From: Ascidiaceihabitans sp039975415
GTDB lineage: Bacteria > Pseudomonadota > Alphaproteobacteria > Rhodobacterales > Rhodobacteraceae
Assembly (NCBI RefSeq): GCF_039975415.1
Contig: NZ_JBDWHD010000002.1
Reading direction: 5' to 3' (one strand)
DNA length: 64,000 bases
In this document: positions 25,365 through 34,370 of the stretch, piece after piece
Numbering within the stretch: the stretch's first letter is position 1
Layout: each line of letters starts with the position of its first letter
Program-made: the position numbers and the translations under genes
Notes under the pieces: model-generated
Seen by the model: the letters and a program-made list of their open reading frames with translations, nothing else
The model's database searches: none
Told to the model about the DNA's origin: nothing

Positions 25365-25944
25365 ATGGAACCTGTCAAAATCCTGATCGAACAGCTTGAG
25401 CAAATTTTGCGTGCTAGCATCGAAATGATCCCGCAAATTGCTGTTGCGGTCGTCGTGCTGGTGGCTGTTTGGGGTATCAACCACTTGGTATATTTCATCT
25501 TTGGCCGCGCGCTGACCCACACGAAGTTGCGTCAAAGCCTCAAAGACTTGTTTTCTTTGCTGATCACTTTGCGATCCGCGAAAGCCATATCCGCCGCACG
25601 GACGGGCAGATTGGGGCACGCGCCGCGTCACTGTGATTTGCGGTGTCGCCTATGATGAGGATGTCGACGCAGCCCGCGACGTCATCGCCACAGCTGTCTC
25701 AACCTGCGACACTGTCCATCAAGACGACAAGCCGATCCAGATCGTCGCGCTAGAGTTCGCGGAGTCTTCCATCAATTTCGAGGTGACGTGGTGGACCGGA
25801 TCAAAACCGGTGGAAGTGCGCCAGTCGCGTGATCAGGTGGTTGCCACTGTCAAACGCGCCTTGGACGATGCAGGCATCAAAATCCCGTTCCCTTACAATC
25901 CACGCCACTCAGCGAAAATTAGACAGGCAAGGCCGTTGTCTTGA
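25365..25944 (+). pseudogene. Decayed MscS-type mechanosensitive channel gene
   Basis: The first 70 codons from ATG 25365 encode an MscS-like start with two hydrophobic segments (IPQIAVAVVVLVAVWGINHL, then LKDLFSLLITL). The frame then breaks. A second frame from 25574 reads IRESHIRRTDGQIG, matching the beta-domain strand region. A third frame from about 25618 reads TRRVTVICGVAYDED and continues to the family C-terminus, stopping at 25944. The pore helix and most of the beta domain are missing. At least two deletions that shift the frame explain this, so the gene is not functional. It could in principle be a sequencing error, but the missing length argues against that. Confidence 0.8.
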
Positions 25945-26377
25945 ACACCGTGCGCAACGCGAAACTGGACTGCATCCCCTGCACCCCAGGCAAACGGGCC
26001 AAGTGCTGGCGGTGAATGCGCGCGAAGTCTTCGGTGTTTTCGGCCACGACCTTAAGCAAATAGTCAGCCGTTCCCGCCATTAAGTGACACTCCAACACAT
26101 CAGGGATGCGGCGCACACTTTTCTCAAATGCGTCCAACACGTCATCCGCTTGCCCCCGCAGCGTAATTTCCACGAACACAGTTGTCGGCACGCCCAGTTT
26201 TCGCGCATCCAACAAGGCAACATAGTCCTTTATGTACCCGTCCGTTTCCAACCGTTGCACACGCCGGTGACACGCAGATGCTGACAAGTTCACTTCTTCG
26301 GACAGGTCCGCATTGGACATCCGCCCCTTGCGTTGCAGAACAGTTAGGATGCGACGGTCTGTTGTGTCCAAGCTCAT
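25919..26377 (-). CDS. Lrp/AsnC family regulator of alanine dehydrogenase (AldR-like)
   Basis: This 152-residue protein has an AsnC-type helix-turn-helix (DRRILTVLQRKGRMSNADLSEEVNLSASACHRRVQRLE) and a C-terminal RAM ligand domain (about 70-150). It diverges from ald with a 143-nt gap, the arrangement of aldR/bkdR-type activators that respond to alanine. AAGGA precedes the ATG. The 3' end overlaps the mscS remnant by 26 nt. Confidence 0.92.
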   Translation of the reverse strand: MSLDTTDRRILTVLQRKGRMSNADLSEEVNLSASACHRRVQRLETDGYIKDYVALLDARKLGVPTTVFVEITLRGQADDVLDAFEKSVRRIPDVLECHLMAGTADYLLKVVAENTEDFARIHRQHLARLPGVQGMQSSFALRTVFKTTALPV

Positions 26378-26476
26378 ATGCGCAGATTCCTTCGATTAAT
26401 CACAAAATTATTAACACAATCTTCGACAATACCCCACCCAAAAGGCCAATCTTCCGTATCAATTTGCGCATCTACT

Positions 26477-26493
26477 TGCCTAATAATTAGGCA
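26477..26493. promoter_or_regulatory. Perfect palindrome upstream of ald, candidate Lrp-family operator
   Basis: TGCCTAAT (26477-26484) and ATTAGGCA (26486-26493) are exact inverted repeats around one base, centred 36 nt before the ald ATG. An AT-rich centre with short GC ends resembles known 15-17-bp Lrp/AsnC sites. The adjoining divergent Lrp gene is the obvious candidate binder. Confidence 0.55.
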
Positions 26494-26520
26494 GTTCAAA
26501 AAACCCAACGAGGAACGCAC

Positions 26521-27639
26521 ATGCGTATCGGCTGCCCAACAGAGATCAAACCCCAAGAATATCGCGTCGGTATGACGCCCAATGCTGCGCGCGAAGCCGT
26601 CGCACACGGCCATGCCGTCGTGATCCAGACGAATGCGGGCGCAGGTGCTGGCTTTCCGGACGAAGACTACATCGCAGCAGGCGCGGAAATCGCAGCAACA
26701 GCAGAGGAAATCTTTGCTTCGGCAGATATGATCGTGAAGGTAAAAGAACCCCAAGCAGGTGAGCGGAAAATGCTGCGCGAAGGCCAGCTATTGTTTACAT
26801 ATCTGCACCTTGCCCCCGATCCAGAGCAAACGCACGATCTGCTGGAATCAGGCTGCACAGCCATCGCATATGAAACCGTAACTGACGCCGCGGGCGGCTT
26901 GCCGTTGCTGGCCCCGATGTCCGAAGTCGCAGGGCGCCTGGCCCCTCAAGTCGGAGCATGGACTTTGCAAAAAGCCAACGGCGGGCGCGGCGTTTTGATG
27001 GGTGGCGTTCCAGGTGTGGGTCCTGCACGTGTGGTCGTCATCGGCGGCGGCGTGGTCGGCACGCATGCGGCGCGCATCGCGGCGGGCATGGGCGCCGACG
27101 TGACCGTGCTGGACCGGTCTTTGGGGCGCATGCGTTACCTCGACGATGTGTTTGGCGGGCAGTTCAAAACAAGCTACGCCAGCGCGGGCAACACCATCGA
27201 ATTGGCCCGTGAAGCCGACATGATCATCGGCGCCGTGCTGATCCCGGGCGCTGCGGCCCCCAAGCTGATCAGCCGCGCACAATTGTCCGAACTGAAACCG
27301 GGGGCAGCCCTTGTGGATGTGGCGATTGATCAGGGCGGGTGTTTTGAAACGTCCCGTGCCACCACGCATCAGGACCCGATTTATGATGTGGATGGCGTTA
27401 TGCATTACTGCGTCGCCAACATGCCGGGCGCCGTTGCGCGAACTTCGACCATTGCCCTTGGCAATGCCACGATGCCGTTCATGCTTGCTCTGGCCGACAA
27501 GGGCTGGCGCCAAGCCTGCGAAGATGATCCACATCTGCTTGCTGGTTTGAATGTGCATGCAGGCAAGCTGACCTATTTTGCCGTTGGCAAAGCCTTGGGG
27601 CTAGACGTGTTGTCGCCGCAATTGGCATTGAAAGCCTAA
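26521..27639 (+). CDS. ald: Alanine dehydrogenase
   Basis: This NAD-dependent enzyme converts L-alanine to pyruvate and ammonia reversibly; 372 residues, a standard length. The N-terminus MRIGCPTEIKPQEYRVGMTP, the catalytic Lys region (IVKVKEPQ), the His of LFTYLHLAPD and the Rossmann motif VIGGGVVGTHAA near residue 175 are all present. GAGGAAC lies 7 nt before the ATG. A palindrome and a divergent Lrp regulator lie upstream. The stop overlaps the convergent LysR gene. Confidence 0.97.
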   Translation: MRIGCPTEIKPQEYRVGMTPNAAREAVAHGHAVVIQTNAGAGAGFPDEDYIAAGAEIAATAEEIFASADMIVKVKEPQAGERKMLREGQLLFTYLHLAPDPEQTHDLLESGCTAIAYETVTDAAGGLPLLAPMSEVAGRLAPQVGAWTLQKANGGRGVLMGGVPGVGPARVVVIGGGVVGTHAARIAAGMGADVTVLDRSLGRMRYLDDVFGGQFKTSYASAGNTIELAREADMIIGAVLIPGAAAPKLISRAQLSELKPGAALVDVAIDQGGCFETSRATTHQDPIYDVDGVMHYCVANMPGAVARTSTIALGNATMPFMLALADKGWRQACEDDPHLLAGLNVHAGKLTYFAVGKALGLDVLSPQLALKA

Positions 27640-28523
27640 GTTGCACCGTCGGTGTGCCCCAAAAATTTGGGGCGCATCGCACGCAGATGTATGGCTGCGA
27701 ACCCCATAAAAGCCTTTATGCGTGGAACATCACGCACATCGGGATGGGTCAGAACCCAAATTGCAGGATAGTCAAACGGTGCAATTCCAGGCACCCGCGC
27801 AAGATTTGGATCACTGTCGCCCAGAAAACATGGCATGCGCGTGGCTCCCATACCTGCACGCGTGGCCCCGATCGCTGCAACCATATCGTCGACAACAACC
27901 GTCACACGCCGTTTCGGCCAAGCGCTGCGAATTTCTGCAGGCAAGCCCGGCCAATGCGCAAACCGCACCCAATCCAAAGTCGTAATGCTTGGGTTCCCCA
28001 AACCCGCAACTATTTCTTTGCTCGCATAAACACATGCCTTCTGGGGACCAATCCGGATGCCGACAAGTGTTTCCGTTGGCTCGTCCGCGATCCGAAAGGC
28101 GATGTCTGCTTCGCGCCTTGCCAGGTTCAACGGTGTGTTGCTGGCGATCAATGACATGTCGATGTTGGGATGGGTTTGCGAAAATGCTGTAAGGATCGGC
28201 GCAAGCACGCGTTCAATAACCAGCGACGGGGCCGTGATAATCAAAGGGCCACTCAACGATCGGTCGCGCCCCGCAAGCGTACGACTAAGATCAAGCTGCG
28301 CAGCTTCCATTTTCTCTGCCGCGTTTGCGGCTTCCAGTCCGGCGACTGTCGGCGCATACCCTTGTGGCAGGCGATCGAACAGGCGTGCACCCATCACATC
28401 CTCAAGCGCTGCGATCCGTCGCGATACAGTCGCGTGATTGACGCCAAGGACACGCGCCGCGCCGCTTAACCCGCCTTGGCGCACAGTCTCAAGGACATGT
28501 TTCAGATCATTCCAGTCGGTCAT
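27636..28523 (-). CDS. LysR family transcriptional regulator
   Basis: This 295-residue regulator begins MTDWNDLKHVLETVRQGG and has the winged helix-turn-helix (GAARVLGVNHATVSRRIAALE) typical of LysR proteins, with a periplasmic-binding-like effector domain after residue 90. The ATG at 28523 is used; an in-frame ATG at 28565 lies upstream. It diverges from the DUF1330 gene by 98 nt, which makes that gene a likely target. Confidence 0.9.
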   Translation of the reverse strand: MTDWNDLKHVLETVRQGGLSGAARVLGVNHATVSRRIAALEDVMGARLFDRLPQGYAPTVAGLEAANAAEKMEAAQLDLSRTLAGRDRSLSGPLIITAPSLVIERVLAPILTAFSQTHPNIDMSLIASNTPLNLARREADIAFRIADEPTETLVGIRIGPQKACVYASKEIVAGLGNPSITTLDWVRFAHWPGLPAEIRSAWPKRRVTVVVDDMVAAIGATRAGMGATRMPCFLGDSDPNLARVPGIAPFDYPAIWVLTHPDVRDVPRIKAFMGFAAIHLRAMRPKFLGHTDGAT

Positions 28524-28621
28524 AACCTGATTATTTTTGCACATTGCAGGCGCAATGTTGAGCACTTTTGCACGTAAAAGCCAGGCCTTACTTTCGGATC
28601 ACATCACAAAAGGAAGATCCA

Positions 28622-28906
28622 ATGGCGACCCACGCAGTGTTTACACTATCCCTAACCAATCCTGACAGATTGGCGCAGTACCGCGAAGTTGCAGCGCAAG
28701 CGCTGGCCAAACATGGCGGGGCTGTCGTGCAAGCGTCTGGTAGCATCACGCGCCTGGACGGAGACCAAGACACGCCAACGATGGCCGCAGTTCTGAGTTT
28801 TCCTGATGCAGATGCGGCACTGGCCTGGCATGCAGACCCAGAGCTGGCTGAGACACACGACTTGCGTCGGGGGTCCGGCAATACAAACCTTATCCTTCTG
28901 GGATAA
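28622..28906 (+). CDS. DUF1330 family protein
   Basis: This 94-residue protein belongs to the dimeric alpha-beta barrel DUF1330 family: a short ferredoxin-like fold with LAQYREVAAQALAKHGG, a central SFPDADAALAWHADPE-type segment and a C-terminal strand. Some relatives are stress-related, but function is unknown. AAAGGAAG precedes the ATG. It is divergent from the LysR gene and shares a terminator with mscL. Confidence 0.82.
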   Translation: MATHAVFTLSLTNPDRLAQYREVAAQALAKHGGAVVQASGSITRLDGDQDTPTMAAVLSFPDADAALAWHADPELAETHDLRRGSGNTNLILLG

Positions 28907-28907
28907 A

Positions 28908-28946
28908 GTAAAAGGCCCGCAGGACAGTCCGGCGGGCCTTTCGGTA
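28908..28946. terminator. Bidirectional terminator between the DUF1330 gene and mscL
   Basis: AAAGGCCCGC (28911-28920) and GCGGGCCTTT (28932-28941) are exact inverted repeats with an inner GGAC/GTCC stem. The A/T ends allow use from both convergent genes. Confidence 0.85.
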
Positions 28947-28963
28947 GATCATTTAAAAGTTCA

Positions 28964-29380
28964 TTACTTCTTCAAAGCAACCAAGATATCCGCCAACAGC
29001 TCTTCTTGCGTCGGGCCTTTTGGTGCTTCCGGTTCTGGCGCTGCCTCTTCTTTCTTCTTCATCTTGTTCACGGTGCGCACCAGCATGAACACCACAAAGG
29101 CGATGATCAGGAAGTTGATGATGGCCATGATGAAACGACCGTAGGCAAACACAGCCGCACCTGCTTCTTCCGCTTCTGCGATAGATGCGTATTCACCGTC
29201 ACCCAACAAAGCATACATGCCGCTAAAGTCCACGCCGCCCATGAACAGGCTGATGATAGGATTGATCAAGTCAGCAACAAGTGACCCGACGATCGCTGTG
29301 AAGGCAGCACCGATGATGATCCCAACAGCCATGTCCATGACATTGCCTTTGGCAATGAAATCTTTGAATTCTTTAAGCAT
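28964..29380 (-). CDS. mscL: Large-conductance mechanosensitive channel MscL
   Basis: This 138-residue channel relieves osmotic pressure. The N-terminus MLKEFKDFIAKGNVMDMAVGIIIGAAFT is the amphipathic helix and TM1, and TM2 is at about 80-105 (FIMAIINFLIIAFVVFMLV). A C-terminal cytoplasmic helix follows. GAGGGAAC lies before the ATG at 29380; an upstream in-frame ATG (29452) lacks similarity. The nearby mscS is broken, so MscL is the only intact mechanosensitive channel gene in the window. Confidence 0.96.
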   Translation of the reverse strand: MLKEFKDFIAKGNVMDMAVGIIIGAAFTAIVGSLVADLINPIISLFMGGVDFSGMYALLGDGEYASIAEAEEAGAAVFAYGRFIMAIINFLIIAFVVFMLVRTVNKMKKKEEAAPEPEAPKGPTQEELLADILVALKK

Positions 29381-29528
29381 TTTAGTTCCCTCGTTTTGTC
29401 GAAATGGCCGTCGTCTTTTTGTAAACGTTCGCCTGCGCACATGGCCTAGCACATCTTCGCGCCTATTGAAGACTGTTTTTACGGGGGAAACTGACTAGTT
29501 TTGCCTCATAATTCATCAGGAGAACACG

Positions 29529-30227
29529 ATGACCGACCTTAGCGCATTTCCGATCACCAAAAAGTGGCCCGCACAAGATGCAAACGTCTTGCAGCTTTAT
29601 TCCTTCCCCACACCCAACGGGGTGAAAGTGTCCATCGCCCTTGAAGAAATGGGAATCCCCTATGAGGCGCACACAGTGACGTTGTCCGATGCTGACGTAA
29701 AAAGCCCCGAATTCCTGTCACTCAACCCAAACAACAAGATCCCCGCTATTGTTGATCCGGATGGCCCGGATGGCGCCCCCTTCGGGTTGTTCGAATCTGG
29801 TGCGATTTTGATCTATCTGGCTGAAAAGTCTGGAAAGTTGATCGGCAAAACCGCAGCGGACAAAGCCAAGATTATCCAATGGGTCATGTTCCAGATGGGG
29901 GGCTTGGGTCCGATGTTCGGGCAATTGGGGTTCTTCAGCAAATTCGCGGGATCCGAATGGGAAGATAAGCGTCCACAACAGCGCTACATTGACGAAGGCA
30001 AACGGCTACTTGCAGTTCTGGACAAAGAACTGGACGGCAAAGACTGGATCGCAGGTGACTATTCCATCGCAGATATTGCGATTGCACCATGGCTGGCCGC
30101 TTTGGATTTTTACGGAACCAAAGAACTTGTCGCATGGGAAGACCACAAAAATGTCGTGGCCTACCTCGATCGCTTTCTGGCCCGCCCTGCCGTCGTCAAA
30201 GGGCGCACCATTCCGCCGCGCGGTTAA
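29529..30227 (+). CDS. Glutathione S-transferase family protein (Ure2p/YfcG-like)
   Basis: This 232-residue protein has the thioredoxin-like N-domain with LQLYSFPTPNGVKVSIALEE, the cis-proline region NPNNKIPAIVD and the ESGAILIYLAEK motif, then the all-helical C-domain. TPNG is typical of the Ure2p/YfcG/YghU group, which has disulfide reductase activity. AGGAG lies before the ATG. The end overlaps the convergent ytoQ gene by 4 nt. Confidence 0.92.
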   Translation: MTDLSAFPITKKWPAQDANVLQLYSFPTPNGVKVSIALEEMGIPYEAHTVTLSDADVKSPEFLSLNPNNKIPAIVDPDGPDGAPFGLFESGAILIYLAEKSGKLIGKTAADKAKIIQWVMFQMGGLGPMFGQLGFFSKFAGSEWEDKRPQQRYIDEGKRLLAVLDKELDGKDWIAGDYSIADIAIAPWLAALDFYGTKELVAWEDHKNVVAYLDRFLARPAVVKGRTIPPRG

Positions 30228-30670
30228 GCGGGCAAGGCACCTGTCAAAACATAGCGGAGGATCTGGACAACCTGGGCCGGGTCCTCTGCAACCGCCAACG
30301 CGGCAGCATCGACTTCTTTCAGAGCATGGGCGTGATCCGCACCGTGTAGCACGATCAGGGATTTGCCCAGCGCTGCCGCGTAGCCCGCATCAAACGCGGC
30401 GTTCCATTGTTTGTACTTTTCGCCAAAACGCACCACCACGACGTCCGCATCCTCGATCCCTTTGCGGGTGCGAATAGCGTTCATTTGTGCGCCCTTGCAG
30501 TCATGCCAGAACTTGTTCGGTTCGTCCCCAAGGATCGCCACACCGCAATCATCTGACGCTGCATGGTCCGTCACAGGGCTGTTGAACGCCACATCAAGGT
30601 CACTTGCGCCTTGCGTGATCTGCTCGCGCCAATCGGTATGGATTTCACCGGAAAGATATACGTTCAACAT
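30224..30670 (-). CDS. ytoQ: YtoQ family protein
   Basis: This 148-residue protein starts MLNVYLSGEIHTDWREQI and contains NSPVTDHAASDDCG and FWHDCKGAQMNAIRTRKGIEDADVVVVRFGEKYKQWN, which define the YtoQ family. The fold resembles nucleoside 2-deoxyribosyltransferases, but the reaction is unknown. AGGAG precedes the ATG. It lies immediately downstream of pheT on the same strand. Confidence 0.88.
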   Translation of the reverse strand: MLNVYLSGEIHTDWREQITQGASDLDVAFNSPVTDHAASDDCGVAILGDEPNKFWHDCKGAQMNAIRTRKGIEDADVVVVRFGEKYKQWNAAFDAGYAAALGKSLIVLHGADHAHALKEVDAAALAVAEDPAQVVQILRYVLTGALPA

Positions 30671-30694
30671 GCCATGTCTCCTGTTTTGAAAGGG

Positions 30695-33091
30695 TCAGCC
30701 GCGCAGCACGCCGCCGGTGGCCTTGATCACTTTTTCAATCACCTTTGCACCAACCGCTTCGATGTCCGCATCTTTCAGTGTGGCATCCTTTGGTTGCAAA
30801 CGCACAGTAATGGCCAAGGATTTTTTGCCTTCGCCCAAGCTGTCGCCGATGAATTCGTCAAACACACGCACATCATGGATCAGCGCTTTGTCGGCACCGG
30901 CGGCGGCATTGACCAGCGTCAATGCTTCGACGTCCGCGTCCACAACAAATGCGAAGTCACGTTCTACTGCTTGCAGGTCACTGATGGTCAATGCGCCTTT
31001 GTTGGCTCCGGCTTTGCGTGGCAACGGAATCTCGGACGGCCATAGGGTAAAGCCCATTGCAGGGCCTTTGATGTCCATCGCTGCCAGTACTTTTGGATGG
31101 ATTTCCCCGAATATACCCAACACCTTTTTAGGACCAAGGCAAATTTTGCCATGGCGGCCCGGATGCCAGCAGTCGGGTGCGCCGCGCATGATTTGTACTT
31201 TTGCAGGCGCCCCCATGGCGGCCAAAACGGCCTCTGCGTCGGCTTTGATGTCAAAAACATCGACGTCGCGCGATGCGCCATGCAAGTCTTTGGGGCCTGT
31301 GCGGCCCACCAGCAATCCAGTGACTAGATTGTGTTGTTCGCCCGGTTCGCCCCCATGAAATGCAGGGCCGACTTCGAACAAGGCCACATCTTGAAATCCA
31401 CGTGCCTGATTGCGGGCCGCGGCCTGCAAAAGCCCCGGAAGCAGCGCGGGACGCATGTGGCTCATATCTGAGCTGATGGGGTTTTCCAGCATAGTCGCGT
31501 CATCGCCGCCACCAAACAAAGCCGCTGAGGCCTGGTCGATGAACGTATATGTTACACATTCATTATAACCCAAAGCAGCAGCGGTCCGGCGCGCCATTTG
31601 TTCGCGGCGCTGCATAGGTGTCATGACCGGCTTAGACACACCATCCGTCAAACGTGGCAAAGGCACGCCTTTCAGCTTGGTCAATGACGCGATCCGCGCC
31701 ACTTCTTCGACCAGATCGGCCTCACCTTGCACGTCAGGCCGCCAGCTTGGGACATGCGCCATATCACCTTCCAAGCGGAATCCAAGGGCGGTCAAGGTCT
31801 GGCGCTGGGTGCTTTCGGGAATAACCATGCCCACCAAAGATTGCACGCGTGCTGCGTCCAGCTTGTAAGCCCGCGCTGTGTTCAGGTCTTTGCCAGCAAC
31901 AACAACTTCAGAAGCTTCGCCGCCGGCGTGATCCACGATCATGCGCACCGCACGTTCCAGCCCTTCGTAGGTGAAGGCAGGGTCGATGCCCCGTTCAAAG
32001 CGATACCGCGCGTCCGAGTTTATCTTGAGGGCGCGGCCTGTGTAGGCGATTTGAACCGGATCCCAATAAGCGCTTTCGACAAAGACATTCACAGTGTCTT
32101 CGGTGCAGCCGGTGTCGAGCCCCCCCATGATACCTGCAATGCTTTCAGGACCAGTATCATCGGAAATGACCATTTGACCCGCTTGCAGCGCGTAGGATTT
32201 TTCATCCAAAGCGATCAGCGTTTCATTGCCTGTGGCACGGTGCACACGCAGGTTGCCTGCAACTTTATCTGCATCAAAGACGTGCAACGGGCGGTTGCGA
32301 TCATACGTGAAGAAGTTGGTCACATCGACAAGGAAAGAAATCGGCCGCAAGCCGATTGCCCGCAAGATATCCTGAAGCCATGCCGGGGACGGGCCGTTTT
32401 TCACGCCTTTGATCAAACGGCCATAAAAGACCGGACAGCCATCGCGCGTGTCCTCGTCGATGCTGACCTGAATGTCCGACGCAAAGCTGGCAGGCACATA
32501 TTCCACGTCACGTGATTTGAGTGTGCCAAGGCCCCGTGCCGCCAGATCGCGTGCGATGCCTTCAACGCCAAGGGCATCGGGGCGGTTGGGTGTGATTGCG
32601 ATTTCAATGGCAGGATCGACTTTGGCGGGATCGTGTTCCGCCAGCCAATCAACAAAACGCTGCCCCACGTCACCTGACGGCAATTCGATGATACCGTCGT
32701 GTTCATCCGACAGCTCCATCTCGCGCTCTGAGGCCATCATGCCAAAGCTTTCGATGCCGCGAATTTTGCCCACACCGATGGTGGTATCGATGCCCGGCAC
32801 GTAAACGCCGGGTTTGGCCACAACCACCGTGATCCCCGCCCGCGCGTTGGGGGCGCCGCAGATGATCTGCTTCATGCCTTCATCTGTGTTGACCTGACAC
32901 ACCCGCAAACGGTCTGCATCGGGATGCTTTTCAGCACTTTCGACGTAGCCGATGGTAAAATCAGCCAGTTTCGCGGCACGGTTTTCGACGCCCTCAACTT
33001 CGAGACCCAGGTCGGTCAGCGCATAGAGGATGTCATCAAGAGACGCATCAGTGTCGAGGTGGTCTTTGAGCCAAGAGAGCGTGAATTTCAT
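30695..33091 (-). CDS. pheT: Phenylalanine-tRNA ligase beta subunit
   Basis: This 798-residue subunit pairs with PheS to charge tRNA-Phe. Domains in order are the N-terminal segment MKFTLSWLKDHLDTDAS, a tRNA-binding OB domain (about 40-150), B3/B4 editing domains, B5, the catalytic-like core and the C-terminal anticodon-binding FDX-ACB domain. The ATG at 33091 is the canonical start; a longer frame begins at 33163. Unlike the usual pheS-pheT pair, two unrelated genes lie between them. Confidence 0.96.
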   Translation of the reverse strand: MKFTLSWLKDHLDTDASLDDILYALTDLGLEVEGVENRAAKLADFTIGYVESAEKHPDADRLRVCQVNTDEGMKQIICGAPNARAGITVVVAKPGVYVPGIDTTIGVGKIRGIESFGMMASEREMELSDEHDGIIELPSGDVGQRFVDWLAEHDPAKVDPAIEIAITPNRPDALGVEGIARDLAARGLGTLKSRDVEYVPASFASDIQVSIDEDTRDGCPVFYGRLIKGVKNGPSPAWLQDILRAIGLRPISFLVDVTNFFTYDRNRPLHVFDADKVAGNLRVHRATGNETLIALDEKSYALQAGQMVISDDTGPESIAGIMGGLDTGCTEDTVNVFVESAYWDPVQIAYTGRALKINSDARYRFERGIDPAFTYEGLERAVRMIVDHAGGEASEVVVAGKDLNTARAYKLDAARVQSLVGMVIPESTQRQTLTALGFRLEGDMAHVPSWRPDVQGEADLVEEVARIASLTKLKGVPLPRLTDGVSKPVMTPMQRREQMARRTAAALGYNECVTYTFIDQASAALFGGGDDATMLENPISSDMSHMRPALLPGLLQAAARNQARGFQDVALFEVGPAFHGGEPGEQHNLVTGLLVGRTGPKDLHGASRDVDVFDIKADAEAVLAAMGAPAKVQIMRGAPDCWHPGRHGKICLGPKKVLGIFGEIHPKVLAAMDIKGPAMGFTLWPSEIPLPRKAGANKGALTISDLQAVERDFAFVVDADVEALTLVNAAAGADKALIHDVRVFDEFIGDSLGEGKKSLAITVRLQPKDATLKDADIEAVGAKVIEKVIKATGGVLRG

Positions 33092-33187
33092 CGCGGGAGT
33101 GCCTTTGGGAAATCGAAAGATTTGTCTTCCCTGTGCAATGACAAAGAATGACCTCAAGTGCAAGCAATGGTGCGCTAAAGCGACACC

Positions 33188-34003
33188 TTACGGGTAGGTA
33201 GGCACACGACCCAACAGTTCATCCAGTTGCCGCCCAATCCAGCCGTGCGGGATAAAGTGCCCGCCGGGATGCGTGTCCAGAACCACGCCCGTTCCCATCG
33301 CGCAATCGGCCCACTCCGTGCGCTGAAACGTCAGAAAATCAACCACATTGTAGCTGCTTTGCACATGTCCGTCCCCGCAGCCCATCCGCTGGCGCCACAA
33401 GGCCACCGGATAGGTCGCGTCCCCGTCTGCCCCGTATTTAAAATCCAGCACATTGTCATTTAGCCCATGCACATGGCGCACATGTGTGGGGGTTTGTGCG
33501 CAGTCTTCGCCTTGCGACAGCGTTCCCGAAATCCCCAGCAGGGCACGGACATTCATCTGGCCGCCACGATCACAGGCCACACGCCACGCCATGATCGAGC
33601 CGTAGGAATAGCCCGAGATGAAAATGTTATTGCGGTCAATGGGATAGCGTTTGGCAACATCCTCAAGAACGGCCTGTGCAAATGCCACATCCTCGGTTTC
33701 CGGGGACCACATGTTCCACGTTTTGCGCAGCCCGTTGGGCGCAATCAGCAACACCCCGCGCCGCCGTGTGGCCCCTGAAATGCGCTGATGTTGCACAGGC
33801 AAAGCACCAGTGCGTTGCCAGCCGTGAAAGTGGATCAGAACAGGCATCGCGGTTTCGCCATCCCAATCGTCGGGCTCCCTGACGTGATAGGACCGGTCAC
33901 CCACGGCGCAGGGCACATCCAAAAGACAATCGCGTTTCCAAGGGCCCATGGCATGGGCAGGCAGTGTGACAAGGGCAAGCAGCAGGGCGATGGCGTATTT
34001 CAT
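33188..34003 (-). CDS. Secreted alpha/beta-hydrolase, LpqC/PHB-depolymerase-like esterase
   Basis: This 271-residue enzyme has a signal peptide (MKYAIALLLALVTLPAHA) and a nucleophile elbow GYSYGS near residue 130, with IHFHGWQRTG as the oxyanion region and a C-terminal His (HPGGHFIPHGW). It resembles the polyhydroxybutyrate depolymerase/feruloyl esterase (LpqC) group. The substrate is not known. It sits between pheS and pheT on the same strand. Confidence 0.87.
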   Translation of the reverse strand: MKYAIALLLALVTLPAHAMGPWKRDCLLDVPCAVGDRSYHVREPDDWDGETAMPVLIHFHGWQRTGALPVQHQRISGATRRRGVLLIAPNGLRKTWNMWSPETEDVAFAQAVLEDVAKRYPIDRNNIFISGYSYGSIMAWRVACDRGGQMNVRALLGISGTLSQGEDCAQTPTHVRHVHGLNDNVLDFKYGADGDATYPVALWRQRMGCGDGHVQSSYNVVDFLTFQRTEWADCAMGTGVVLDTHPGGHFIPHGWIGRQLDELLGRVPTYP

Positions 34004-34072
34004 ACGCCTTACATGGCGGATGGTGTTGGGGAAGTCATCTCACAAAATCGTGGCGCCATAAGACGAAACCCT

Positions 34073-34366
34073 TCACTTGGCGTTCTGATCCAGCTTGCTT
34101 TTGACCCGCAGCACCGACGCCATTTGCGCCTGACGAATCCGGGCCTCTTTGCGTGTGTATGTTTCATGGGCATGCAAAAACACCACAAGCGGTACACTGG
34201 CCGTGCCGACCGCGAAATATACTGCAAGATTGCCGGAAAACAGAGTTACCACATGCACGACGAAACAAAGCGCTGTGATGGACCGCACGGCCCAACGCGA
34301 CACTGAAGGTACTTTGCGCTGACACCACGCATAGTAGTCGGAAAAACGAACAACGAGGTAATGCAA
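34073..34366 (-). CDS. Small two-helix membrane protein of unknown function (TTG start)
   Basis: This 97-residue product has two membrane segments (about 25-45 and 48-68) and a basic C-terminal helix with RKEARIRQAQMASV. The start is TTG at 34366, 4 nt after the pheS stop, with AGGTAGG overlapping the end of pheS. Its placement makes it part of the pheS transcript. No family is recognised. Confidence 0.55.
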   Translation of the reverse strand: MHYLVVRFSDYYAWCQRKVPSVSRWAVRSITALCFVVHVVTLFSGNLAVYFAVGTASVPLVVFLHAHETYTRKEARIRQAQMASVLRVKSKLDQNAK

Positions 34367-34370
34367 AGGC

